From Clostridiaceae bacterium Marseille-Q3526 (GTDB lineage Bacteria > Bacillota > Clostridia > Lachnospirales > Lachnospiraceae): a stretch of DNA of 64,000 bases. A program made the translations under genes and the position numbers. Positions within the stretch are counted from its first letter, which is position 1. Each line of letters starts with the position of its first letter. The notes beneath the pieces were generated by a model. It searched no databases, was not told the origin of the DNA, and saw only the letters and a program-made list of their open reading frames with translations. This document shows positions 32,109 through 39,595 of this stretch, in pieces. The stretch covers positions 74,362-138,361 of the forward strand of contig JAGTTS010000008.1 in the NCBI GenBank assembly GCA_018223375.1, given 5' to 3'.

Positions 32109-33560
32109 ATGGAGTCTCAATACAACTACGAGCAGGAGATCGACCTGAAGGATCTGATGTTTGCCGTCCTTCGCAAATGGCGTCCGATTATCCTGATTGC
32201 GATTGTTTTTGCCGTTTTGCTGGGCGGTATGAAGGGCGCCGGCGCGCTGAAGCAGATGAAGGACAGCGAGTATCTGGCAGCTAAGCAGCAGGAATATGAC
32301 AACAGCATGGATCAGTACGCGATTTCCAAGGCAAGCCTTGAAAAAGAGGTGGAGAATATTAAGGCCAGTCTGGAAAGCCAGAACGAGTATATGGAAAAAT
32401 CGGTGCTGATGAATATTAATCCCTACGATGAGTATGTGACAGCAGCGGCTTTTTATGTGGGAACTGATTATCAGATTATGCCCGGTATGGCCTATCAGAA
32501 TCCCAATACAGCTTCCAGCATTATGCAGGCATATATGTCCATGATTCAGAACGGAGATATGTACAATTATGTCTTAAACGGCATGAGTGCTCCCCTGGAT
32601 CGCAGATATCTTCAGGAACTGGTGACAGTTACGCCTAATTTAGAGAACAATATGTTTGACATCCGCGTAATCAGCAGCTCTGAGGAGGGCGCTTCCAGTA
32701 TCATGAAGCTGATTATGGATTCCTTAAACGAGTACAGCCAGGTGATTACCCAGGCGATTGGGCCCCACACTCTGAAGGTGATGAGCAGCTCCGCCCGTCC
32801 CGGCGCAGATATGGCGCAGACGCCGGAGATGATTGGCGCCGGAGGAAGCCCTGACGTGTATACGACCGTGGATCTGGAACTGGAGAAGAAACAGCAGGAG
32901 CAGTCTGCCAGAATCGCAGAGCTGAACCAGAGCCTGACGGATAAGACAAAAGAACTGGCTGATTTAAAGGAACCGTCCATCTCTCTTCCACGCAAGGGGG
33001 GAGCGGTTAAGTCAGCAGTCAAGTACGCTGTGTTAGGAGGCGTCCTGGGAGGTTTCCTGTCAGTATTCTTTATCTGTGTGGCATTTTTAATGAGCGATAA
33101 GCTGGGCAGCGATAAGGAACTGCGCCGCAGATATGGTCTGATGATTCTAGGCCTGTTCGATGACGCAGGAAGAAAGGGGCTGTTTTCCTTTGTGGACAGA
33201 TTCTTAGACCGCATGGAGGGAACGGCAGGCAGAAAGATGGACAAGGAAACTGTCTGCAGCGTAGTGGCGGCTAACGTGATGAACTATGCAGGAGATGCAA
33301 AACAGCTGCTTTTAGTCACGTCTGCGCCTGACCTGGACTTAGAGGCAGTAAGGAGCGACATTGCGCCTGCTCTTACAGGTCTTTTCGTGACAGCAGGAGG
33401 AAATCTTGACAGCCAGGCTGACGCCATCAGAAAGGCCGCGTCCTGTGAGGCTGTGATTCTGGTAGAGAAGCGGAAAAGCTCCTCCTTCTCCGGCATTGAG
33501 CGGGAGCTTGATATTGTGAGAAGTCTTGACAAGAAGGTACTGGGCTGCATTGTTCTGTAG
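32109..33560 (+). CDS. Wzz-like chain-length determinant with degenerate kinase-like C-terminus
   Basis: A protein of 483 residues. Membrane spans at about 29-45 and 305-327 flank a large outer region with coiled-coil segments, as in Wzz/CapA proteins. The C-terminal cytosolic part (about 385-483) has strands such as QLLLVTSAP and EAVILVEKRK that resemble a bacterial tyrosine kinase (CapB) fold, but no Walker A motif is present. It therefore probably controls chain length or recruits partners without kinase activity. The ATG at 32109 follows AGGAGG. It is the first gene after the integrase. Confidence 0.82.
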   Translation: MESQYNYEQEIDLKDLMFAVLRKWRPIILIAIVFAVLLGGMKGAGALKQMKDSEYLAAKQQEYDNSMDQYAISKASLEKEVENIKASLESQNEYMEKSVLMNINPYDEYVTAAAFYVGTDYQIMPGMAYQNPNTASSIMQAYMSMIQNGDMYNYVLNGMSAPLDRRYLQELVTVTPNLENNMFDIRVISSSEEGASSIMKLIMDSLNEYSQVITQAIGPHTLKVMSSSARPGADMAQTPEMIGAGGSPDVYTTVDLELEKKQQEQSARIAELNQSLTDKTKELADLKEPSISLPRKGGAVKSAVKYAVLGGVLGGFLSVFFICVAFLMSDKLGSDKELRRRYGLMILGLFDDAGRKGLFSFVDRFLDRMEGTAGRKMDKETVCSVVAANVMNYAGDAKQLLLVTSAPDLDLEAVRSDIAPALTGLFVTAGGNLDSQADAIRKAASCEAVILVEKRKSSSFSGIERELDIVRSLDKKVLGCIVL

Positions 33561-33703
33561 CATTGCCGTTTCCGTGTTTCGTTTCTGGGTTTCAGACCAG
33601 ACTCGTCAGTTTCTGTCGAAACTTGCGGTCGATTTTCCTGTCATTCTCTCCTGGAGAGGTGTATAATGGTAAAAGCAGTCTCAGGAAAGCAGGAGGGGTA
33701 GAA

Positions 33704-33871
33704 ATGGATGCGGCAGCACAGTTGGAAGAACTGATGATTGAAGTAGAACACCTGAAGGATGAGAACGAAATTCTCTTCGATACGGTAGTTCAGATGAAGA
33801 GCTCGTTGGACAGGCTGATCACAGTCTATATTGGCAGCGGCAAACAGAAGATGAGACAGGCAGGGATGTAG
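33704..33871 (+). CDS. Small coiled-coil protein (55 residues)
   Basis: Starts at ATG 33704 with AGGAGGGG 6 bases upstream. A -10-like TATAAT lies at 33662-33667. Nearly the whole protein is a predicted coiled coil (EVEHLKDENEILFDTVVQM, then SLDRLI). The same pattern occurs near the C-terminus of the zinc-ribbon protein at 34.1-34.5 kb (EIETLKAENRKLSDTVAWM). No function is known to me; it may pair with that protein. Strong ribosome site and heptad pattern support a real gene. Confidence 0.7.
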   Translation: MDAAAQLEELMIEVEHLKDENEILFDTVVQMKSSLDRLITVYIGSGKQKMRQAGM

Positions 33872-33890
33872 CAGAAAACAGAATAAAAAA

Positions 33891-33963
33891 GAACAAATCC
33901 GGCATCAGCGGCAGGAAAATCGAAGAAGATGGAATCCTGCGGCTGCATGCCGGTTCTTTTTTA
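33891..33963 (+). terminator. Rho-independent terminator
   Basis: CCGGCAT (33899-33905) pairs with ATGCCGG (33947-33953), with further inner pairing (GGCAGGA/TCCTGC) and a T-run directly after. Confidence 0.82.
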
Positions 33964-34018
33964 CACATATCGGTGAGCCGCTGGCTGCGCCCCTTCACAG
34001 GCTGCGCCCTTTCACAGT

Positions 34019-34110
34019 AAGAGGAACCATATTCCGACGACTTTAAGTGGAGTAAGGAATATGGTTCCTCTTATTGTCTCCCGCATCTTTAAGGGGAGTA
34101 AGGAATTCTT
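34019..34110. repeat. Conserved-loop hairpin plus tandem partial copy
   Basis: Seventeen bases (34019-34035) are perfectly complementary to 34056-34072. The 20-nt loop is GACGACTTTAAGTGGAGTAA (34036-34055). A second copy of the loop end and right arm (CTTTAAGGGGAGTAAGGAAT, 34087-34106) follows after 14 bp. The same order, arm-loop-arm then loop-arm, is seen inverted at 53.5 kb with a different stem. Confidence 0.85.
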
Positions 34111-34121
34111 TCTTTTCCTGT

Positions 34122-34520
34122 CTAACGATCCTCTCCCTCTCCTCTCGTCAGCTTCCAGATTGTATCGTGCATCCAGGCCACAGTGTCGGAGAGCTTTCTG
34201 TTTTCGGCTTTCAGCGTTTCGATTTCCTGTTTTAATTCCTGAATCGTTTCAGCCTGCTTTGCAATCTCAGCCCGGCTGTTGAAGCGCCTGGCCTGTTCTG
34301 TGATGCGCTGCACTACAGAGGAGTGCGGCTCCGCGCCGTCGAGGATCTGGCTTCCAATCAGCTGATCCCGCATTCTATAGTCCAGATCCATAAACTGCTG
34401 GCAGGACATGGGAAGCTTTGTCATATGGATGCGGCAGGACGGGCAGACGGCCCTCCTGGGGATCAGATAATACCCGTAGTAGCCGCAGTGCGGACAGTAA
34501 AAGACAGTTAGTTCCTTCAT
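34122..34520 (-). CDS. Zinc-ribbon plus coiled-coil protein
   Basis: A protein of 132 residues. Two CxxC pairs (FYCPHCGYYGYY and AVCPSCRIH) at about residues 7-35 should bind one zinc. A long C-terminal coiled coil (about 85-128) includes EIETLKAENRKLSDTV, related to the small protein at 33.7 kb. The ATG at 34520 follows AGGAGATTTTC. I cannot name a function. It may be a small scaffold or regulator of the surface locus. Confidence 0.75.
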   Translation of the reverse strand: MKELTVFYCPHCGYYGYYLIPRRAVCPSCRIHMTKLPMSCQQFMDLDYRMRDQLIGSQILDGAEPHSSVVQRITEQARRFNSRAEIAKQAETIQELKQEIETLKAENRKLSDTVAWMHDTIWKLTRGEGEDR

Positions 34521-34703
34521 GAAAATCTCCTTTTGCATTGATCGATATCTAAGACTTTGAAGCTGGTCTCCTATTAGAAAACGAAGAAAACAGGAGAAAT
34601 ATAACTAAAAAATAAAAAATATTTGGAAATTTCTGCAGAATATAAATCGCAGTCTGTGATATGTATATTCTCCGCTGTGCTGTGTGAATCAGCAAAAAGC
34701 GGC

Positions 34704-34785
34704 GCCGGCAGAGAGAGCATGGCCCGAACTCTGCCGGTGAATGGCCGCAAATCAGGAGAGGAACTGCTTTCGCAGCCCTCTCCTG
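34704..34785 (-). terminator. Two adjacent hairpins after the cell-wall-binding gene
   Basis: Pairs are CAGGAGAGG (34753-34761) with CCTCTCCTG (34777-34785), and GCCGGCAGAG (34704-34713) with CTCTGCCGGT (34729-34738). On the minus strand the second is followed by GCCGCTTTTT. They lie 22 bp and more after the stop of the minus-strand gene at 34807. Confidence 0.7.
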
Positions 34786-34806
34786 TGAACGGATGACTTA
34801 TATATT

Positions 34807-36138
34807 TTACTGGATGATTCCGTTTGTGTCAACTGTCCACACAGTATCATTGGAATCTTTGTAATCTTTAAAGCCCTTTAAAAGCTCAGGCTTTGCGTCG
34901 GAAGTGGAGGAAGAGGAGGCTTTTTGGATGGTTCCGCTGGTGTTTACCAGATAAGTCCTGTCTCCTGCGGCCACTGGCTCATAGCGAAGCTCCGGATCGG
35001 CTTTTTTCATCAGGCCGTTGACGTAAACGCGGTTGTCTCTCTCGCCTGTGTAGCCCTGGCCTTTTTTAGAACCGCTTGGGTAGAAGTACCAGGTCTGGTT
35101 CTCCTCAGCGTCCTCGTCGTAGATGGTCTGCCTTCCTGTCTTCATGGCGCCATCGTCTCCAAAGTAGTAGACGGCCTCACCGCCTCCCTTGACAGCCAGA
35201 GTCTGGACACCAGTCTGCATTTCGCCTTTTTCATTGAAGGCGTACCGCTCCGAGTTGATGTTGAACAGCTCAAGCCCAGCTTCCTGAGAATAGTAGGGCT
35301 TTCCGTTTTTAAAGTAGAAGTAATACTCTTCGCCCTCCTCGCTGATTCCCTCGATGCCTTCAATCTGATACCAGCCGGAAGCCCTCTTTCCGCCCTGCTC
35401 CTCATCGTAATACTGATAGGAAGCCGGGGAGTCTGCTTCGCCCTCAGCGGTCTTCTCCGTCTTCACCCAGCCTGTCTGCATCTGGCCGTTTTCGAAGGTG
35501 TAAAAGGCGCCGTCGATTTTGCGGTCAATCTGATTGACAACCAGCTTTCCGTCCTCGTCGAAGTAGCACCAGATTCCCTCGTCATCTGTGTCTTCTGTGA
35601 TATCTTCCAGCAGAATCCAGCCGGTTTTCCGGACTCCGTCGCTTTCTTTTCCAAGATAGTAGACAGAGCCGTCCAGCTCCAGAACGCCAGTCTGCATAAT
35701 GCCGTCCTCGTCGAAGTAGTGCCAGTTGTTCTGAATCGCCATCCAGCGGGATGTGACAATCTTTCCGTTTTTATCAAAATAGTTCCATTCCTGGTCGGAC
35801 GCAGAGTCCGGGGAGTCGTAGGTTTCCTCTCCTTCCGGAGATACCCATTTATTTTTAACCATTTTTCCTTCACTGTCCACATAGTACTCGTCCACCCGCT
35901 GGTTGACGGTTACGTTTCCGTCGTCGTCCAGGTAGTACCAGTCGCTTCCTCTCTTCTTCCAGGTGTTGGACTCCAGATAGCCGTCCTCATCGTAGAAATG
36001 CCATTCGCTGTCCTCCTGTACCCAGCCGTTTGCAGCGTAGACGTTTAAGAGAAAGCTGTCGTTTAAGACATTAGGGGCTGCCATGGACATCATGGCGGCA
36101 GCAGATAATACAGCGATCAGTTTAGTTGTTTTTCTCAT
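34807..36138 (-). CDS. Secreted cell-wall-binding repeat protein
   Basis: A protein of 443 residues. A signal peptide (about 1-35, KLIAVLSAAAMMSMAAPNV) is followed by many repeats of about 20 residues of choline-binding/CW_binding_1 type, with patterns such as GWVQEDSEWHFYDEDGYL, SDWYYLDDDGN and NNWHYFDEDGIMQTGV. These bind wall polymers; no catalytic domain is seen, so the protein is wholly repeats. It is acidic. The ATG at 36138 follows AAAGGAGAGAAC. Its place between the chain-length and sugar-synthesis genes suggests that it recognises the polymer made here or attaches the locus product to the wall. Confidence 0.88.
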   Translation of the reverse strand: MRKTTKLIAVLSAAAMMSMAAPNVLNDSFLLNVYAANGWVQEDSEWHFYDEDGYLESNTWKKRGSDWYYLDDDGNVTVNQRVDEYYVDSEGKMVKNKWVSPEGEETYDSPDSASDQEWNYFDKNGKIVTSRWMAIQNNWHYFDEDGIMQTGVLELDGSVYYLGKESDGVRKTGWILLEDITEDTDDEGIWCYFDEDGKLVVNQIDRKIDGAFYTFENGQMQTGWVKTEKTAEGEADSPASYQYYDEEQGGKRASGWYQIEGIEGISEEGEEYYFYFKNGKPYYSQEAGLELFNINSERYAFNEKGEMQTGVQTLAVKGGGEAVYYFGDDGAMKTGRQTIYDEDAEENQTWYFYPSGSKKGQGYTGERDNRVYVNGLMKKADPELRYEPVAAGDRTYLVNTSGTIQKASSSSTSDAKPELLKGFKDYKDSNDTVWTVDTNGIIQ

Positions 36139-36263
36139 GGAATGTTCTCTCCTTTTTTGTGAATGAAGTGTGTTTGAAAATCCATCGTTGCATTACAGCG
36201 CTTATTATAGCGTGGCATGGGAGAGAATGAAAGTGAAGGTTACTGGAAGCGCTGGAAGGAGTG

Positions 36264-36293
36264 GGAAAAAAGAAACAGAGCCTTAATGGCTCT
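36264..36293 (-). terminator. Terminator of the aldolase-HAD-KdsB-like operon
   Basis: On the minus strand AGAGCC-ATTAA-GGCTCT (36293-36277) is followed by GTTTCTTTTTT. The hairpin includes the stop codon of the aldolase-like gene. Confidence 0.8.
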
Positions 36294-37914
36294 GCTTCTC
36301 CTCATACCAGGAATCGGTGATAAACTCTGCCTGGAAGCTTCCGGAGAGCTTTTTCAGGACGTTTTTCACATAGGAATTGAGATTCATGGATTTTTCTTTT
36401 CCGATTCGGTAGTCCATGTCGGAGTTAAAGTAGTTGTCGCCTCCCACGCTGTAGCCGTCGAAGCCGGCGCAGGCTGCCTGGGATACCCCTGCTTTTACCA
36501 GGACGTTTAACAGCATGACGAAGGAATTGTCAATGATTTCCGCATCTCTGTCAATGAGGGAGCTGTAGTTCAGGGTGTAGTCAAAGGATCCGTTTACATT
36601 GGTCACATTGGAAGTGGCAATGACGCGGACCGGGGACGCCTGGGCGTGCTCCTGCTCCTTTTTAAGCTCCAGCAGACGGGTAGTCAGCTGCACGTACCGC
36701 CTGGAATTGCTCAGGAAAGCGTAGTCTACCGGAATATTCTCCGGAATATAGTTGACGGCGATGACAACCGGGGCATGCTCTTTTATATACCGGTCGATCC
36801 GATCCCTCTGAAGCTCCATGTTTTTTCCGGGACCCAGAAGAAGAAGGGGCTTTCCAGACCACTCCCTGGAGAGGCGTTTTAAATCGTCCTCATCGCTGCA
36901 CTCCATGTTCTGGTAGTTTAAATACAGGTTTTCAATATAGTCCTTGTCGTACATCAGCTTCTTTTCCGGCTCGATCTGTCCGAGAATCACATTTAAGGAC
37001 TTTAAGGACAGGGTGTGTTTGTCCATCAGGAATTTGACATAGTTCGGATGGCAGTTGTTGGAGGCCGCGATGTAGAAGAAGAGGCTGTAGCCCCAGGGGC
37101 TTTTCTCAAAAAACGGAATGATATTGATATCAATGGCCTCCAGCATCTGGCTGGTGTCGTAGGATTTTCCATAGTGGAGATTCATGTGCATGGAAATCAG
37201 CTCCACAGGCAGATTCCCGGCGCTCTTTCCCATGCCGTAGAGGGAGGCGTCCACCAGAACGGTCCTGTTTACCGGCTTGCTGAGCATTTCCATGCTGTTG
37301 GCGTAGGCCATCTGGAAATTGTTGTGGGAATGGTAGCCGATGGCAATCTCAGGATTTAAGTTGTGATCCAGGATCTCGAAATAGTGGAGCAGGCTGCTCT
37401 GGTGGAGCAGGCCGTAGGTGTCTACCATGGAGAGGGCATAGGGGTTTAAGGCGTTGACCAGGTCGATGAGATCTAAAAGCTCCCTGTCAGAGTAGCTTGT
37501 AATGGAAACTGCCTGGACAAAGACCTGGTAGCCCAGAGCCTTCACCTGGGTACAGAAGGCCAGAGCCTCCTTCATAATGTGCTTTTTAAAGATGACGCGG
37601 ATGCCGTCCAGACAGCTTTCGCTGCAGGGAGCCAGGTTTTCAATGGCGCAGGTTCCATAGTCGATCATGCCTACCAGCATGGTGTTTTTCTTGTCCAGAC
37701 TGCCGAACAGCCGGTCTGCGCTGGCAGTGTCCGGCATAATGGTGCGGTTTCTGTCAAAGGGACGCCGGTCGTCGAGAAAGCCCACCTCTAAAATATCTAC
37801 TCCGGAGCTGATGAGGCGCTCGAAGATATTTACCATGTTGTCGTGTCCGAAATTCCAGTCATTGACATATCCTCCGTCCCGGAGGGTACAGTCGAGAAGC
37901 TTTACCTGTTTCAT
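36283..37914 (-). CDS. HMGL/DRE-TIM aldolase with extra C-terminal Rossmann-like domain
   Basis: A protein of 543 residues. The N-terminal domain (about 1-290) is a DRE-TIM aldolase: LLDCTLRDGGYVNDW at 6-20, and the metal-binding HxH in GYHSHNN at 195/197. Relatives are 4-hydroxy-2-oxovalerate aldolases and isopropylmalate synthases, which make or break C-C bonds next to pyruvate-like carbons. The C-terminal domain (about 350-540) begins LLLLGPGKNMEL and looks like a nucleotide- or sugar-binding fold. It is the last gene after a KdsB-like and a HAD gene, so synthesis of a 2-keto-3-deoxy sugar acid is plausible. The ATG at 37914 is 4 bp after the HAD stop. Confidence 0.8.
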   Translation of the reverse strand: MKQVKLLDCTLRDGGYVNDWNFGHDNMVNIFERLISSGVDILEVGFLDDRRPFDRNRTIMPDTASADRLFGSLDKKNTMLVGMIDYGTCAIENLAPCSESCLDGIRVIFKKHIMKEALAFCTQVKALGYQVFVQAVSITSYSDRELLDLIDLVNALNPYALSMVDTYGLLHQSSLLHYFEILDHNLNPEIAIGYHSHNNFQMAYANSMEMLSKPVNRTVLVDASLYGMGKSAGNLPVELISMHMNLHYGKSYDTSQMLEAIDINIIPFFEKSPWGYSLFFYIAASNNCHPNYVKFLMDKHTLSLKSLNVILGQIEPEKKLMYDKDYIENLYLNYQNMECSDEDDLKRLSREWSGKPLLLLGPGKNMELQRDRIDRYIKEHAPVVIAVNYIPENIPVDYAFLSNSRRYVQLTTRLLELKKEQEHAQASPVRVIATSNVTNVNGSFDYTLNYSSLIDRDAEIIDNSFVMLLNVLVKAGVSQAACAGFDGYSVGGDNYFNSDMDYRIGKEKSMNLNSYVKNVLKKLSGSFQAEFITDSWYEEKQSH

Positions 37915-37918
37915 ATGA

Positions 37919-38587
37919 TTACCGTCCTTTCACTAGAGAAACCTGAAGAAAGTCTGCGATTTCTCCTGTATCAGCTGCTGTAAATACAGGAGAGAAGTGT
38001 TTTTCCCATGCTTCTTTTGTTTTGTAGCCGAAGCCAAAGGTGACGGCCATAAAGTCTGTTCCGGCCTCCTTCGCGCCGTTTCCGTCGGAGGAGGTATCCC
38101 CGATTAAGAGCGCCTCGTAGGGTTCAAGACCCAGGCCGCTGAGGCATTTTCGCAGCACGTCGGTCTTTGTCATCCTGCTTTCAAAATCACTGCCGCAGAT
38201 GAGATCGCACAGCTTTGCAATGCCGAAATGCTCTAAAATGGTGTGAGCGTAGTCCTCCCGCTTCAGCGTAGCCACGCCCACCAGAAAGCCCTGGTCCTTC
38301 AGGGCCTTTAAAAGCTCCAGAATGCCGTCGTAGGGCTTGGCCTTTAAAAGGTCCTTGTTCTTATACTGCTGGCGGAACACCTCCGTTGCCTCGTCCGCCT
38401 CCTGATCCGTCAGCCCGTAATGCTTCATCAGGGAACGCTTGACAGGGGGGCCGATAAAGGTGAGAAGAGTCTCCAGAGGCAGCTCCCGGTAGTTCATGGT
38501 CTTTATTGTGTGGCGGATGCTTGCCAGAACCCCTTCCGAGGTGTCCAGAAGCGTGCCGTCTAAATCGAAGATAATTCCTTTGTACAT
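37919..38587 (-). CDS. HAD-family phosphatase (phosphoglycolate phosphatase-like)
   Basis: A protein of 222 residues. HAD motif I is in IIFDLDGTLLDTSEG, motif II/III region includes a lysine in VATLKRED, and motif IV is LIGDTSSDGNGA. A four-helix cap (about 16-85) is present, as in PGP-type enzymes. The ATG at 38587 follows TGGAGGATTATC and overlaps the KdsB-like gene by 28 bp, showing coupling. In this setting it could remove the phosphate from an ulosonate-phosphate, as KdsC does for KDO, though it belongs to a different HAD branch. Confidence 0.85.
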   Translation of the reverse strand: MYKGIIFDLDGTLLDTSEGVLASIRHTIKTMNYRELPLETLLTFIGPPVKRSLMKHYGLTDQEADEATEVFRQQYKNKDLLKAKPYDGILELLKALKDQGFLVGVATLKREDYAHTILEHFGIAKLCDLICGSDFESRMTKTDVLRKCLSGLGLEPYEALLIGDTSSDGNGAKEAGTDFMAVTFGFGYKTKEAWEKHFSPVFTAADTGEIADFLQVSLVKGR

Positions 38588-39351
38588 GATAATCCTCCAT
38601 TGATTGTGTTCAGTTGTTCTGCCATCAGGCGCACCTGCCGCAGATCTTTTTTTGTGTCCACCGACAGGGACGGGTGCCCCGTATTGACAAAGTATACGGG
38701 CACATTGTGTTCCAGAAAGCGGAGCAGATCGCACTCCTCGATGGTCTCTAAAGGGCCCTTCGGCGTGTCTGCAAAGAAATCTAGCGCTTTTCTGGTGTAC
38801 ACGCCGATGCTGGCAAACTTCTGATAGGTAAAATTCAGCTCTCCCTTGGGATAGGGGATGGGAATGCGGGAGGTGTAAAGCCCACGCCCGTCTTCCCCGC
38901 AGACCACCTTAATATTAGCGGTATCCATGGCCTCGGAGGGGGAGAGTACAGGTGCCATGGCGTTTACCACGAAGAGAGCGTCTTCTCTCTCCATTCGGTC
39001 AAGGGCCGCCTGAACCACAAGATCGATATCCTCCCCTGTAAGGAGGGGCTCGTCGCCGCCAATCATAACGTACAGGTCAGAAGGAATGGAGGCTGCCGCC
39101 TCCCGAAGCCGGGACGTGGGATTTTCATGGCTCGGATCTGTCATCAGGCAGGGAATGGAGAGGGATTCGCAGGCCTCTTTTATGTTGGGGCTTTCCGTAG
39201 CTGCGAAAATCCCTGTGAGCAGACGGGACTCTGAGGCGTGCTCGAATACATGGAGCAGCATGGGGCGTCCGTCTAAGAGAGCCAGAGGCTTTCCCGGAAA
39301 GCGGGTGGAGCCGTATCTGGCCGGAATAATGCCAGTAATTTTCATATTCAT
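38560..39351 (-). CDS. KdsB-like CMP-sugar (ulosonate) cytidylyltransferase
   Basis: A protein of 263 residues. Family marks: IIPARYGSTRFPGKPLALL (CTP-binding N-terminus), then VMIGGDEPLLTGEDID, where the usual KdsB form is QGDEP, and SRIPIPYPKG and IGVYTRKALDFF. The substrate is a 3-deoxy-ulosonic acid or related sugar, activated with CTP to a CMP-sugar. Gram-positives do not make LPS, so a capsule or wall-polymer sugar is likely. It is the first gene of a three-gene minus-strand operon. Start is ATG at 39351 or 39345. Confidence 0.85.
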   Translation of the reverse strand: MNMKITGIIPARYGSTRFPGKPLALLDGRPMLLHVFEHASESRLLTGIFAATESPNIKEACESLSIPCLMTDPSHENPTSRLREAAASIPSDLYVMIGGDEPLLTGEDIDLVVQAALDRMEREDALFVVNAMAPVLSPSEAMDTANIKVVCGEDGRGLYTSRIPIPYPKGELNFTYQKFASIGVYTRKALDFFADTPKGPLETIEECDLLRFLEHNVPVYFVNTGHPSLSVDTKKDLRQVRLMAEQLNTINGGLSCTKELSSI

Positions 39352-39595
39352 CTGCCAGCCTTTCTAAAAATCTCACTTCATTATAAAAAGAATCCAGTTA
39401 AAAGACAAGGAAAACTGGTAAAAACCATGAAATCTTGTGGCAAATGTAAGAAAAAGTTTAATAGGCATTTATGGGAAATTGTGATATACTGAGCGTGGGT
39501 TTTTAGAAACTTAAAGATTTGTTCACATAACTGTAACATATGAAAAAATAGAACAAGCCGGATTCTGAATCCGGAAGGAGAGTAAGGAGAGCATC

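Noticed and set aside
34924..36048. A 374-codon open frame on the plus strand across the cell-wall-binding gene
   Set aside because: It is the mirror of the repeat gene: biased Asp/Glu/Tyr codons on the minus strand leave few stops on the other. It has no ribosome site and no family resemblance, while the minus-strand frame has a signal peptide and repeats.
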